Assembly (NCBI RefSeq): GCF_002001015.1
Contig: NZ_MUNO01000010.1
Span: forward strand, 62,001-126,000
Source of the DNA: Polaromonas sp. A23
GTDB taxonomy: Bacteria > Pseudomonadota > Gammaproteobacteria > Burkholderiales > Burkholderiaceae_C
Reading direction: 5' to 3'
DNA length: 64,000 bases
Below the pieces are notes generated by a model, which saw only the letters and a list, made by a program, of their open reading frames with translations, had not been told where the DNA came from and did not search any database. The translations under genes were made by a program, and so were the position numbers. Below, piece by piece: positions 1 through 8,644 of this stretch; position 1 is the stretch's first letter; each line of letters starts with the position of its first letter.

Positions 1-211
1 AAGGCGCAGCGACAGTTTTATAAACGTTGCCCTGTACTTTTTCGACCAATTCAGTAATGCCCAGCGTACCCCGCGTGGCGAGTTGCGCCAGGCCCTGAAT
101 ATCGGAAGCATGCAGGTGGCTGCGCAGCTCGTTCAGCGAGGGCAACCGGGGCCGGCGCGGCGGTGGAATAGTCATACAGGCATTGTCGCGGCCGGCAAGG
201 CGCACGTCCAT
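1..211 (-). CDS. Partial CDS, N-terminus of possible alpha/beta hydrolase
   Basis: The minus strand reads open from a start near 211 (an in-frame ATG also lies at 175) to the window edge, giving about 70 residues. After the second start the protein begins MTIPPPRRPRLPSLNELR, followed by a segment of the type LAQLATRGTLGITELVEKVQ. That segment resembles the N-terminal helix of some proteobacterial esterase/alpha-beta hydrolase proteins, but the catalytic part lies outside the window, so the family is a guess. No signal peptide is visible and neither start has a strong ribosome binding site. The 90 bases between this gene and the next one show no feature. Confidence 0.4.
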   Translation of the reverse strand, partial: MDVRLAGRDNACMTIPPPRRPRLPSLNELRSHLHASDIQGLAQLATRGTLGITELVEKVQGNVYKTVAAP

Positions 212-303
212 GGGACGGGTTTTAGCCAGTTTTATGAAAGAAAAGTGACTCTAGCCCAATGAATTCGTGCGCCACTAGCTCTTAAAACAATAGCGAATGA
301 AAC

Positions 304-1143
304 CTAGAAGCGTTCGTGCGGAGCCAGGTAGCGCCACTGGCCCACAGGCAAATGGCCCAGGTTGACCATGCCGATGCGTACCCGTTTGAGCCCGGTCACA
401 AACAGGCCGACCTGCTCGCACATGCGGCGGATCTGCCGCTTTTTGCCTTCCTTGAGCACAAAACGCAGTTGCTCCGGGTTTTGCCATTCGACGCGCGCCG
501 GCTTCAGGGCCTCGCCATCCAGGCTCAGTCCGTGGCGCAGCTGGGCGAGTTTCTCTGGCGGAAACACGGCCTGCACATTGGCTGTTTCCGCACCATAGCT
601 GACACGCACCAGATATTCCTTTTCAATCTCCGAGTCTTCACCAATCAGCTGGCGCGCGACGCGGCCGTCCTGCGTGAGCACCAGCAGGCCGATGGAGTCG
701 ATGTCGAGCCGGCCGGCCGGTGCCAGGCCGCGCAACTGCTCGTGGCCCCAGCGCATGCGGCTGTTGCACTCGCGCCAGCGGTTCTGCGGCTGCACCAGCA
801 CCACCGCAGGCTCGTGGCCGTCTTCGGCCTGGCCGCTGACATAACCCACCGGCTTGTTGATCAGGATGGTGACCTGCTGGCGTTGCTGCTGCTCGGCTTC
901 GCGCGCCACCTCGATGCGCGCATTTGCCGCCACCGGCTGCCCCATCACTGCCGGCTGGCCATCCACACGCACCCAGCCGCGTGCAATCCAGTCATCGGCC
1001 TCTCGGCGCGAACACATGCCAAGTTCGGCCATGCGTTTGTTCAGTCGGACTGTCAATGCCGGAGCGCCCGGGGCCGCCACGGCTTTGGGAATGCGCACCG
1101 CAGCGCCAAGGGCGGGAGATTTGGGGGAGGTGGGTTCTGCCAT
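304..1143 (-). CDS. rluF: RluF-like 23S rRNA pseudouridine synthase
   Basis: This 279-residue protein belongs to the RsuA/RluB/RluE/RluF family, which isomerises specific uridines in rRNA to pseudouridine. An S4 RNA-binding domain occupies about residues 32-80 ([18 protein letters not shown]). The catalytic core follows with the GRLD motif at 144-147, where Asp147 is the expected nucleophile, and the C-terminal family motif [13 protein letters not shown]. The wording around the catalytic site ([24 protein letters not shown]) is closest to E. coli RluF, which modifies U2604 and less efficiently U2605. The exact target is inferred by similarity. A low-complexity N-terminal extension of about 30 residues precedes the S4 domain. 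The start at 1143 is the only good upstream ATG. Confidence 0.75.
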   Translation of the reverse strand: MAEPTSPKSPALGAAVRIPKAVAAPGAPALTVRLNKRMAELGMCSRREADDWIARGWVRVDGQPAVMGQPVAANARIEVAREAEQQQRQQVTILINKPVGYVSGQAEDGHEPAVVLVQPQNRWRECNSRMRWGHEQLRGLAPAGRLDIDSIGLLVLTQDGRVARQLIGEDSEIEKEYLVRVSYGAETANVQAVFPPEKLAQLRHGLSLDGEALKPARVEWQNPEQLRFVLKEGKKRQIRRMCEQVGLFVTGLKRVRIGMVNLGHLPVGQWRYLAPHERF

Positions 1144-1210
1144 GAAGAGTCCATTTTAGGACGGGATCACCCAACGCGGCACCACCGGCGGATCAGTGCA
1201 ACTGCTGTTT

Positions 1211-1260
1211 GCTACACATTTAATAGCTGGTTGCGCAATCAATACAAGGGCCAGAGGCCT
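1211..1260 (+). repeat. Extragenic repeat, GCTA..ATAGCTGNTTGCGC type
   Basis: The segment carries a short palindrome (TTAATAGCTGG half) followed by TTGCGC, a variable spacer and GGGCCAGAGGCC. The same layout recurs in inverted orientation at 18782-18828, and decayed pieces occur at 13921-13937 and 54644-54661. I recognise it as a dispersed repeat common in Comamonadaceae genomes; this is recalled, not searched. Here it fills the space between the pseudouridine synthase and the 3' end of the Crp/Fnr gene. Confidence 0.55.
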
Positions 1261-1262
1261 AT

Positions 1263-1973
1263 TTATTGATTAATACTGTTGCGTAGCGCCGCCAGGTCCA
1301 GCACGCGCAAGCCCCCGTACTCCACACGAATCGTGCCTTGCGCTTCCAGCGCTGTCAGCGCTTCGTTCACGCGCTGACGTGACAGCCCGACCAGGTAGGC
1401 CATTTCCTGCTGGGTGATGCGCAGGATTTCACCAACGCCCGGATACAGCACGGGATTGAACAGCGCCGCCAGGCTGCGAGCCACGCGTACATCGGGGTTG
1501 TTCAGGCGGTCGATCTCGCGCGCGGCAATGAACTGGCCCAGGCGTTCATTGAGCTGGTTCATCACAAAACGATTGAAGCCGATGGAGTGATCCAGCAGCC
1601 AGTGAAAGGTATCCACCGGCAAACCCGCGACCACGCTTTTGCGCAACGCCTGGATGTTGTAGCGGTAAGGTTCGCGCTTGAGCGCCGTGCCTTCACCGAA
1701 CCAGCCGCCCGGCGGTAAGCCGGCAAAGGTCATGGTTGCGCCCTGCGCGTTGTCACTGCTCATCTTGAGCAGGCCTTCGACGACGCCGAACCAGTAGGTC
1801 ACCGGCTTGCCGACCCGGCAGACGTAGTCACCCGGTGCCGCGTCGCCCACCTGTAGCTGAGCCATCGCGCGTGCGCGCTCCTCCGGCAGAAGTTGCCACA
1901 GCCAGGGAATGCCCTGCTGCTCGTCAGGTGTGGGCGCCCTGCGGCGCTGGTGAAGGGTCAGGTCAGAGGACAT
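1263..1973 (-). CDS. Crp/Fnr family transcriptional regulator
   Basis: This 236-residue cytoplasmic DNA-binding regulator has an N-terminal cyclic-nucleotide-binding-type beta-barrel (about residues 40-130, with GWFGEGTALKREPYRYNIQA in the position of the phosphate-binding cassette). A dimerisation helix follows, then a C-terminal HTH_Crp winged helix (ITQQEMAYLVGLSRQRVNEA, about residues 185-204). No cysteine cluster for an Fnr-type iron-sulfur centre is visible, so the signal is more likely a nucleotide or none. The gene is divergent from the binding-protein gene at 2118, and the 144-bp gap holds a perfect inverted repeat, so it probably controls itself and the ABC/ligase operon. That regulatory role is inferred. 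Confidence 0.85.
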   Translation of the reverse strand: MSSDLTLHQRRRAPTPDEQQGIPWLWQLLPEERARAMAQLQVGDAAPGDYVCRVGKPVTYWFGVVEGLLKMSSDNAQGATMTFAGLPPGGWFGEGTALKREPYRYNIQALRKSVVAGLPVDTFHWLLDHSIGFNRFVMNQLNERLGQFIAAREIDRLNNPDVRVARSLAALFNPVLYPGVGEILRITQQEMAYLVGLSRQRVNEALTALEAQGTIRVEYGGLRVLDLAALRNSINQ

Positions 1974-2053
1974 GGGGTGACCGGGTCAGGTTGGAATTGC
2001 ACCGCGGGAAACTCCGGGGAGGGCACACCCTCGGATTGTCGCTGGATAGACAT

Positions 2054-2070
2054 TTTGCAGTCAATGCAAA
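2054..2070. promoter_or_regulatory. Perfect palindrome TTTGCA-N5-TGCAAA, candidate operator
   Basis: TTTGCA (2054-2059), a five-base spacer GTCAA, and TGCAAA (2065-2070) form a perfect inverted repeat. It lies in the gap between a Crp/Fnr-type gene and a divergent ABC operon, 48 bp upstream of the binding-protein start. Crp/Fnr proteins bind palindromes of about this size, although the canonical half sites (TGTGA or TTGAT) are different. It is inferred to be the site of the neighbouring regulator. Confidence 0.5.
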
Positions 2071-2117
2071 GCCTAGCATCGGCCCACCTCAGAGATCAAC
2101 CGAGCAGCAAGGACAGT

Positions 2118-3287
2118 ATGACAAGCACCCCGACACACACCGCACCGACTCCTTCCCCGACACGCCGCCGCGCGCTGGGCACGCTTGCGGCCCTGCCGCT
2201 TGCCTTCCACGCACCGATGCGCGCAAGCACTACAGCGCCCCTACGCATCGCCCAATCAACCGCGCTCAGCGGGCCTCTGGGTGAACTGGGCCAGGCCATG
2301 CACCAGGGCGCCAAGGCCTGCTTTGCCGCCATCAATGCCAAGGGCGGCGTCAACGGCCGGCCGATTGAACTGGCAGCTGTTGACGATGGCTATGACGTCA
2401 AGCGCGCGCTCGCCAACGTGAAGGGCTTCATCGAGGACAGCAACAACTTCGCGCTGTTCAACTGCATGGGCACACCCATGATTGAGGCCATGCTACCGCA
2501 GGTGATCGAATCGGGCATTCCGTTTTTTGCACCCTTCTCCGGCGCCCTGTCCGTGCGCCCCAAAAATGCCCGCAACGTGTTCAACATCCGAGCCAGCTAT
2601 GCAGACGAAGCTGAGCAACTGGTGCAACACCTGGCCACCGTCGGCATCAAGCGCATCGCCATCGTTTATCAGAACAACTCCTTCGGCAAGGAGGTTTTTG
2701 ATGCCACCCAGCGCTCCATGACCAAACACAAGCTTGATGCCACGGCCATCGTCACGGTGGAAAACAACTCTTCAGATGCCGGTGCGGCTGCGGCAAAAAT
2801 TGCGACCTCCAACCCGGAGGCGGTGCTGGTGGGATTGGCGGGCAAACCCACCATCGATTTTGTCAAGGCTACGCGCATGCACAGGAAAGGTCTGCCGTTG
2901 TATGCGCTGTCCATCATGGGCGCTGCAGCAACCCTCAAGGCCATGGGTGACGACGCCACCGGCATCGCGATTTCGCAGGTCGTTCCCCTGCCGAACAACA
3001 CGGTGGTGCCGATGGTGCGCGAGTTCCAGCAGGCCTGGAAGGCGGCCGGTGCCACGCTGGCACCTTCGCACCTGGCGCTGGAGGGTTATGTCAACGCGCG
3101 GGCTTTTGCAGAAGCCTTGCGGCGTGCCGGAAACAACCCCACCCGCAACAGCTTCATCGACAACACCTGGAACATCAAGCGTTATGACCTCGGAGGCTTC
3201 GAGTTGAGTTTCACCGATTCGGCAACCAACGCATCGCGCTTTGTCGAACTCACCATGGTTTCACGCGACGGGCGCTTCATTCGTTAG
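2118..3287 (+). CDS. ABC transporter substrate-binding protein, Leu/Ile/Val-binding type
   Basis: This 389-residue periplasmic receptor is of the type I peripheral-binding fold (Peripla_BP_6). The start at 2118 is chosen because AAGGA lies just upstream and the product then begins with a twin-arginine-like leader (TRRRALGTLAALPLAF, residues 15-30) ending near ASTTA. Typical family phrases follow: LRIAQSTALSGPLGELGQAM at the mature N-terminus and GVNGRPIELAAVDDGYD. Open-frame sequence upstream of 2118 is not credible coding. This is the first gene of the operon that continues with a CoA ligase and liv-type transport genes. A second, unrelated binding protein lies at 8645, so the transporter may use two receptors. 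The ligand cannot be read from the sequence. Confidence 0.85.
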   Translation: MTSTPTHTAPTPSPTRRRALGTLAALPLAFHAPMRASTTAPLRIAQSTALSGPLGELGQAMHQGAKACFAAINAKGGVNGRPIELAAVDDGYDVKRALANVKGFIEDSNNFALFNCMGTPMIEAMLPQVIESGIPFFAPFSGALSVRPKNARNVFNIRASYADEAEQLVQHLATVGIKRIAIVYQNNSFGKEVFDATQRSMTKHKLDATAIVTVENNSSDAGAAAAKIATSNPEAVLVGLAGKPTIDFVKATRMHRKGLPLYALSIMGAAATLKAMGDDATGIAISQVVPLPNNTVVPMVREFQQAWKAAGATLAPSHLALEGYVNARAFAEALRRAGNNPTRNSFIDNTWNIKRYDLGGFELSFTDSATNASRFVELTMVSRDGRFIR

Positions 3288-3423
3288 CGCTACAGCACCC
3301 CGGGCACACCCCACTAGGACTTACCCGGAAATTGTCGTCGCAATGACACCATGACGTCAAACTCAGTCCTACCATGACATCACACCGCAGCCTCCCGGAA
3401 CCCTGAATCGGAGGCGCACAAAA

Positions 3424-5391
3424 ATGGAGACCAGGTACCGAATGCAGACCACCTTCCCCCGACTGCTGCTCAAGCATGCCGCGGAGCGTCCCACGGCGCC
3501 CGCCATGCGCGAGAAGGAATACGGCATCTGGCAGGCGCACAGCTGGGCCGGCATGGCCGCACTGGTTGAACACATTGCCTGTGGGCTGCACCAGGCCGGC
3601 CTGCAGCGCGGCGAGCACATGGTCGTCATCGGCGCCAACCGGCCCCGGCTGTACGCCACCATGCTGGCGGCGCAGTCCCTCGGCGCAATTGCCGTACCGC
3701 TGTACCAGGACGCGGTGGGCGCCGAATGTGTCTTCCCCATCACCAATGCGGAGGTACGTTTTGCGATGGTCGAGGACCAGGAGCAGGTCGACAAACTCAT
3801 GGACATCCGCAGCCAGTGCCCGCAACTGTCCAGCATCATTTACGACGACCCCAAGGGGCTGCGCAATTACGTTGAGCCCGGTCTCGCTGCGCTTGACGCA
3901 CTGATTGCGTCCGGAAAGACTTTTGCCGCTGCCAACCCCGGTTTTTTCACCGGACAGGTAGAGCAGGCGCATCCGGACGACGTAGCCGCCATGTTCTTCA
4001 CCTCGGGGACCACCGGCAACCCCAAGGGCGTGGTGCACACGCACAACACCCTGCTCGACCGCGCCCAGGCTGGCGCCGAGTTCGACAGGTTGACAAGCAA
4101 CGAGGAAGTGCTGGCCTACCTGCCGCCGGCGTGGATCGGTCAGAACATTTTCAGCTATGCCCAGTGGCTGTGCTGCGGCTACGTGGTGAACTGCCCCGAA
4201 AACGCCAGCACGGTGACGATCGATCTGAAAGAAGTCGGCCCGACGTATTACTTCGCGCCGCCCCGCGTGTTTGAAGGGCTGCTCACCAGCGTGATGATCC
4301 GCATGGAAGATGCGGGCCTCCTCAAGCGCAAGATGTTTCACTTCTTCATGGACGTGGCCAAACGGGTGGGCCCGGCGCTGATGGATGGCCAGCCGATAGG
4401 CATCGGCGACCGGCTGCTCTATGCACTGGGCCAGGTCATGGCCTATGGCCCGCTGCGCAACAACCTGGGTTTCAGCCGCGTCAGGGTCGCCTACACGGCG
4501 GGTGAAGCAATCGGCCCGGACCTGTTCACCTTTTACCGATCCATCGGTATCAATCTCAAGCAGCTTTACGGGTCCACCGAAACGGCCGTGTTCGTCTGCC
4601 TGCAGCCGGACAACCAGGCGCGCGCGGACACGGTGGGTGTGCCGATCAAGGGCGTGGAGATCAAGGTTGCTGACAACGGCGAAATCCTCGTCAAGTCCGC
4701 CGGCCTGCTGAAGGGTTACTACAAGAACCCGGAAGCTACTGCCGAAGTGCTGACAGCCGACGGCTGGTACCACACCAGCGACGCGGGCTTTCTGGACGCC
4801 GGCGGCCACCTGAAGATCATTGACCGCGTGAAAGACGTAGGACGCATCAAGGGCGGCGTCAATGACGGCGCCATGTTTGCACCCAAGTACGTCGAAAACA
4901 AGCTGAAGTTTTTCCCGCACATCAAGGAAGTTGTGGCTTACGGCGACGGCCGCGAAAAAGTCTGCGTGATGATCAACATCGACTTCGACGCGGTGGGGAA
5001 CTGGGCTGAGCGGCGCAACCTGCCTTATGCCGGCTACACCGACCTGGCGCAAAAGCCGGAGGTGTACCAGCTCATCAAGGAGTGTGTTGAAAAGGTCAAC
5101 GCCGACCTGAGCGCCGATACCCTGCTGGCGGGCTCGCAGATCAGCCGCTTCCTGGTGCTGCACAAGGAGCTCGACGCCGACGACGGCGAGCTGACCCGGA
5201 CCAACAAGGTGCGCCGCGGTTTCATCGCCGAGAAATACCTGCCCCTGGTCGACGCGCTGTACAGCGGAAAAACAGAGCAGTTCATTGAAACCGTGGTCAA
5301 GTTTGAAGACGGCCGCAGCGGCAGCGTGAGCGCGACCTTGAAGATTTCGGACGCAACAACATTTCCACCTGTGAAGGCAGCAGCAGCATGA
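3424..5391 (+). CDS. AMP-dependent acyl-CoA ligase (long-chain FadD-like)
   Basis: This 655-residue member of the ANL superfamily activates a carboxylic acid to an acyl-adenylate and then to the CoA thioester. The P-loop-like motif FFTSGTTGNPKGVVHTHN lies at about 190-207, the LYGSTETAV adenine/substrate motif at about 380, and the DxR hinge region as IIDRVKD near 465. The size, the long insert before the C-terminal domain and the motif wording match the long-chain acyl-CoA synthetase branch. The tail of about 25 residues (rich in S, T and A) is an odd extension. A GGAGG sequence precedes the start; an alternative ATG lies at 3442. Its position between a binding protein and LivG suggests activation of the imported acid. 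Confidence 0.85.
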   Translation: METRYRMQTTFPRLLLKHAAERPTAPAMREKEYGIWQAHSWAGMAALVEHIACGLHQAGLQRGEHMVVIGANRPRLYATMLAAQSLGAIAVPLYQDAVGAECVFPITNAEVRFAMVEDQEQVDKLMDIRSQCPQLSSIIYDDPKGLRNYVEPGLAALDALIASGKTFAAANPGFFTGQVEQAHPDDVAAMFFTSGTTGNPKGVVHTHNTLLDRAQAGAEFDRLTSNEEVLAYLPPAWIGQNIFSYAQWLCCGYVVNCPENASTVTIDLKEVGPTYYFAPPRVFEGLLTSVMIRMEDAGLLKRKMFHFFMDVAKRVGPALMDGQPIGIGDRLLYALGQVMAYGPLRNNLGFSRVRVAYTAGEAIGPDLFTFYRSIGINLKQLYGSTETAVFVCLQPDNQARADTVGVPIKGVEIKVADNGEILVKSAGLLKGYYKNPEATAEVLTADGWYHTSDAGFLDAGGHLKIIDRVKDVGRIKGGVNDGAMFAPKYVENKLKFFPHIKEVVAYGDGREKVCVMINIDFDAVGNWAERRNLPYAGYTDLAQKPEVYQLIKECVEKVNADLSADTLLAGSQISRFLVLHKELDADDGELTRTNKVRRGFIAEKYLPLVDALYSGKTEQFIETVVKFEDGRSGSVSATLKISDATTFPPVKAAAA

Positions 5392-5420
5392 TCGCAGCGC
5401 AGAACCGCTTCAAGCAAGAT

Positions 5421-5472
5421 CGCACTCCCTCAGGGGGCAGTGCAGCCGCCTTGGCGGCAAACGTGGGGGCCC
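5421..5472 (+). repeat. Extragenic repeat, short GGGGGCAG...GTGGGGGCCC form
   Basis: The ligase-livG gap holds CTCCCTCAGGGGGCAG followed by GTGGGGGCCCA. These words match the ends of the longer elements at 14903-15008 and 16167-16352 (CCCTCGGGGGCAGCG and GCGTGGGGGC), so it looks like a shortened or decayed copy. Confidence 0.45.
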
Positions 5473-5473
5473 A

Positions 5474-6355
5474 ATGAGCACCATTCCCCTGCGGACCGAA
5501 CCCGTTGAAGCCATCGAACCAGCTGCCGCGGCGCGCCTCGTCGAACAGACCAGCGCCAACCAGACCATCGGCACGGCCAAAAAAATCGGCGAGGTCATTC
5601 TCGATGTCAATAACATCTCACTGAGCTTTGGCGGAGTCAAGGCCCTCTCGGACATTTCCTTCAACGTCAAAGAGCATGAGATCCGCGCCATCATCGGCCC
5701 CAACGGCGCAGGCAAAAGCTCCATGCTGAATTGCATCAACGGCGTCTATGCGCCGCAGCAGGGCTCCATCACTTTCCGGGGTCAGACCTTCAAACACATG
5801 AACAGCCACCAGGTGGCTGTGATGGGCGTCGCGCGCACCTTCCAGAACCTGGCGCTGTTCAAGGGCATGAGCGTGCTCGACAACATCATGGCCGGGCGCA
5901 ACCTGAAGATCAAAAGCAACCTGCTGCTGCAGGCGCTGCGCATCGGTCCGGCAGAACGGGAAGAGTTCCAGCATCGTGAGGCGGTCGAAAAAATCATCGA
6001 CTTCCTGGAAATCCAGGCCTACCGCAAGACACCGGTCGGGCAACTGCCCTATGGCCTGCAAAAGCGGGTGGACCTGGGCCGCGCGCTGGCCATGGAGCCG
6101 CAAGTGCTGCTGCTCGACGAACCCATGGCCGGCATGAACGTGGAAGAAAAGCAGGACATGTGCCGCTTTGTGCTTGATGTCAATGACGAATTCGGCACGA
6201 CCGTGGTCCTGATCGAACACGACATGGGCGTGGTCATGGACATCTCAGACCGCGTCGTGGTGCTCGACTACGGAAAAAAAATCGGCGACGGCACGCCCGA
6301 CGAAGTACGCAACAACGAAGACGTGATCCGGGCCTACCTGGGAACGAGCCACTAA
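5474..6355 (+). CDS. livG: Branched-chain-amino-acid-type ABC transporter ATPase LivG
   Basis: This 293-residue cytoplasmic ATPase subunit of a HAAT-family importer has Walker A GPNGAGKSS at about 75-83, a Q-loop in ARTFQNLALF, a signature motif degenerated to LPYGLQKRVDLGRAL (about 190), Walker B VLLLDEPMAGMN (about 211) and the H-loop IEHDMGVVM (about 247). The extra region GRNLKIKSNLLLQALRIGP is typical of LivG as opposed to LivF. An N-terminal extension of about 35 residues (TEPVEAIEPAAAARLVEQ) precedes the ABC core and is unusual. It pairs with the LivF at 10103 and the permeases at 6497 and 7451. The substrate is unknown. Confidence 0.9.
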   Translation: MSTIPLRTEPVEAIEPAAAARLVEQTSANQTIGTAKKIGEVILDVNNISLSFGGVKALSDISFNVKEHEIRAIIGPNGAGKSSMLNCINGVYAPQQGSITFRGQTFKHMNSHQVAVMGVARTFQNLALFKGMSVLDNIMAGRNLKIKSNLLLQALRIGPAEREEFQHREAVEKIIDFLEIQAYRKTPVGQLPYGLQKRVDLGRALAMEPQVLLLDEPMAGMNVEEKQDMCRFVLDVNDEFGTTVVLIEHDMGVVMDISDRVVVLDYGKKIGDGTPDEVRNNEDVIRAYLGTSH

Positions 6356-6391
6356 CTATGTACAACAACATCAACACTGAACAGGCCCATT

Positions 6392-6490
6392 CAAGCGGCC
6401 GCAGTGGAACCGGCTTCGCCGGGCCACAAGCGGCGTCCCCCGGAGGGGGAGAGGCCGCTACGCGAAGCGAGTCGGCAACAGGGGGGAGCC
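6392..6490 (+). repeat. Extragenic GC-rich repeat between livG and livH
   Basis: The gap contains CCGGCTTCGCCGGGCC (a small palindrome), CCCCCGGAGGGGGAG (a second palindrome) and CTACGCGAAGCGAGTCGG. The same three modules appear in the same order in the copy at 14903-15008 (CCGGCTTTGCCGGCCC, CCCCTCGGGGGCAG, TACGCGAAGCGACT). Reading frames through it that extend livH upstream are therefore spurious. Confidence 0.6.
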
Positions 6491-6496
6491 AATAAC

Positions 6497-7426
6497 ATGG
6501 GTTCATTTCTCGAAACCGTCATCGGCGGCCTGATGTCCGGCATGCTGTATTCGCTGGTCGCGCTGGGCTTTGTGCTGATCTACAAGGCTTCGGGCGTTTT
6601 CAATTTCGCCCAAGGCGCCATGGTGCTGTTTGCCGCGCTGGCCATGGCGCGGTTTTCCGAGTGGATACCGCAGTTCACGGGCTTGGACAACAAGTTCTTG
6701 AACAACGCACTGGCCTTCGCAGTCGCGCTGGCCATCATGGTGGTGGTGGCCTGGTTGATTGAAAAACTGGTGCTCAGCAAGCTCGTGAATCAGGAAGGTG
6801 TCGCGCTGTTGATGGCGACTCTCGGCATTTCCTATTTCCTGGACGGCTTTGGCCAGACCATCTTCGGCTCCAGCATCTACAAGATTGACGTGGGCATGCC
6901 CAAGGACCCCATGTTTCTGCTGGAAGGCGTCTTTCAGGGCGGCTTGCTGGTGAATCAGGAGGATCTGGTCGCCGCGCTGATCGCCACTGCTCTGGTGGCC
7001 GCACTGGCCGCCTTCTTCCAGTACACCAGCACCGGGCGCGCCCTGCGCGCCGTGGCGGACGACCATCAGGCCGCGCAATCCATCGGTATTCCACTGAACC
7101 GCATCTGGGTCATCGTCTGGAGTGTTGCAGGCTTTGCGGCGCTGGTGGCCGGCATCATCTGGGGCAGCAAGCTGGGGGTGCAGTTCTCCCTCTCGGTGCT
7201 CGCGCTGAAGGCGCTTCCGCTGGTGATTCTGGGTGGCCTGACTTCTGTTCCCGGCGCCATTGTGGGCGGGCTGATCCTGGGCGTAGGCGAAAAACTCGCC
7301 GAGGTTTTTCTTGGCCCTTATGTGGGCGGCGGGATAGAGATCTGGTTTGCCTATGTGCTGGCTTTGTGCGTGCTGCTGGTAAGGCCCCAAGGCTTGTTTG
7401 GCGAAAAAATAATTGACCGCGTCTGA
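6497..7426 (+). CDS. livH: Branched-chain-amino-acid-type ABC permease LivH
   Basis: This 309-residue inner-membrane permease has many hydrophobic segments and LivH-type phrases (GLMSGMLYSLVALGFVLIYK at the N-terminus, GRALRAVADDHQAAQSIGI for the EAA-like cytoplasmic loop that contacts the ATPases). The start at 6497 follows GGGGGGAGCC. The 31 residues that could be added upstream come from the GC-rich repeat and are rejected. It lies 24 bp ahead of livM and should form a heterodimer with it. Confidence 0.92.
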   Translation: MGSFLETVIGGLMSGMLYSLVALGFVLIYKASGVFNFAQGAMVLFAALAMARFSEWIPQFTGLDNKFLNNALAFAVALAIMVVVAWLIEKLVLSKLVNQEGVALLMATLGISYFLDGFGQTIFGSSIYKIDVGMPKDPMFLLEGVFQGGLLVNQEDLVAALIATALVAALAAFFQYTSTGRALRAVADDHQAAQSIGIPLNRIWVIVWSVAGFAALVAGIIWGSKLGVQFSLSVLALKALPLVILGGLTSVPGAIVGGLILGVGEKLAEVFLGPYVGGGIEIWFAYVLALCVLLVRPQGLFGEKIIDRV

Positions 7427-7450
7427 GCCAAACCCACACAAGAAAAAATC

Positions 7451-8527
7451 ATGTTCTACAGAGAAAACGGCCAATTCAAAACTAGCTACCGGGCAGACCA
7501 GCAGATCTTCCCCATCCTGCAGGATCGCCTGGCCATTGCGCTTTTGCTGGCCTTTGCCTTTGCCGTCGTGCCGTTTGTGGCCAGCGACTATCTGTTTCGA
7601 GCCATCCTGATCCCCTTCCTGATTTTCTCGCTGGCTGCCGTCGGCGTGAACATTCTGGTGGGGTACTGCGGCCAGATCTCACTGGGCTCTGGCGCCTTCA
7701 TGGCTGTGGGCGCGTACGGTGCGTACAACTTTTTTGTCCGCATTCCCGGCATGCCCCTGATTCCCGCGTTGATTCTGGGCGGACTGTGCGCCATGGTCTT
7801 TGGGATTTTGTTCGGCCTGCCCAGCTTGCGCGTCAAGGGCCTGTACTTGGCGGTGACCACCCTGGCCGCGCAGTTTTTCAGCGACTGGATGTTTCTGCGC
7901 ATCAAGTGGTTCACGCTGGACACGCCCTCGGGCTCGGTGTCCGTGTCCAACCTTCAGGTGTTCGGCATTCCCCTCGAAAGTGCGGTCAACAAGTACTTGT
8001 TTTGCCTGGTGATCGTGGTGGTAATGACGCTTCTGGCCAAAAACCTGGTGCGCGGTGCCATCGGCCGTGAGTGGATGGCCATCCGAGACATGGACGTGGC
8101 TGCGGCGGTCATCGGCATCCGGCCGATGTACGCCAAGCTCAGTGCTTTTGCCGTCAGCTCTTTCATCATTGGCGTGGCAGGTGCCTTGCTGGCTTTTATC
8201 TACCTGGGCGCGTGGGAGCCAGCCGCCTTCTCGGTGGATCAATCGTTCAAGCTTTTATTCATGGTGATCATCGGCGGCATGGGCGCCATCATGGGAAGCT
8301 TTTTTGGTGCGGCCTTCATCACGATTTTGCCGATTGCACTGAGCCAGTTTCTGCCGGCGATAGCGAGCTGGTTCGGCATTGAAATGTCGACTGCGGGCGT
8401 TTCGCATGCGGAGCTGATGATTTTCGGCGGCCTGATCGTCTGGTTCCTGATCGTCGAGCCACACGGGCTGGCCAAACTCTGGTCCATTGGCAAGCAGAAG
8501 ATGCGGCTCTGGCCCTTCCCTCATTAG
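7451..8527 (+). CDS. livM: Branched-chain-amino-acid-type ABC permease LivM
   Basis: This 358-residue inner-membrane permease has a LivM-like core (NILVGYCGQISLGSGAFMAV, then GLPSLRVKGLYLAVTTLAAQ and the ATPase-contact loop AIGREWMAIRDMDVAAAVIG). An N-terminal stretch of about 25 residues precedes the first membrane helix. The next gene starts after a 117-bp gap that contains an oligo-T run but no clear hairpin, so transcription may continue into the binding protein. Confidence 0.92.
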   Translation: MFYRENGQFKTSYRADQQIFPILQDRLAIALLLAFAFAVVPFVASDYLFRAILIPFLIFSLAAVGVNILVGYCGQISLGSGAFMAVGAYGAYNFFVRIPGMPLIPALILGGLCAMVFGILFGLPSLRVKGLYLAVTTLAAQFFSDWMFLRIKWFTLDTPSGSVSVSNLQVFGIPLESAVNKYLFCLVIVVVMTLLAKNLVRGAIGREWMAIRDMDVAAAVIGIRPMYAKLSAFAVSSFIIGVAGALLAFIYLGAWEPAAFSVDQSFKLLFMVIIGGMGAIMGSFFGAAFITILPIALSQFLPAIASWFGIEMSTAGVSHAELMIFGGLIVWFLIVEPHGLAKLWSIGKQKMRLWPFPH

Positions 8528-8644
8528 AACCATGGCGTACTAGGGTTAAGGATTACTCGAAATCACCCATGTGTTTTGAAAGATTCGCGCGTTTACTGGC
8601 AGATCAGTTTTTTCAGGTGTTTTTTTAATTTTTAGGAGACAACA

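Noticed and set aside
316-1269. 317-codon plus-strand frame opposite the pseudouridine synthase
   Set aside because: Antisense shadow of a gene with clear S4 and catalytic motifs; no ribosome binding site and no family resemblance.
3277-5163. 628-codon open frame on the minus strand opposite the FadD-like ligase
   Set aside because: It mirrors a convincing ligase gene with full motifs. Its translation has no recognisable domain and the residue bias (His, Val, Ala, Gly rich) typical of antisense of high-GC codons.
6404-6496. 31-codon N-terminal extension of LivH
   Set aside because: It lies within the GC-rich extragenic repeat; the normal LivH N-terminus begins at 6497.
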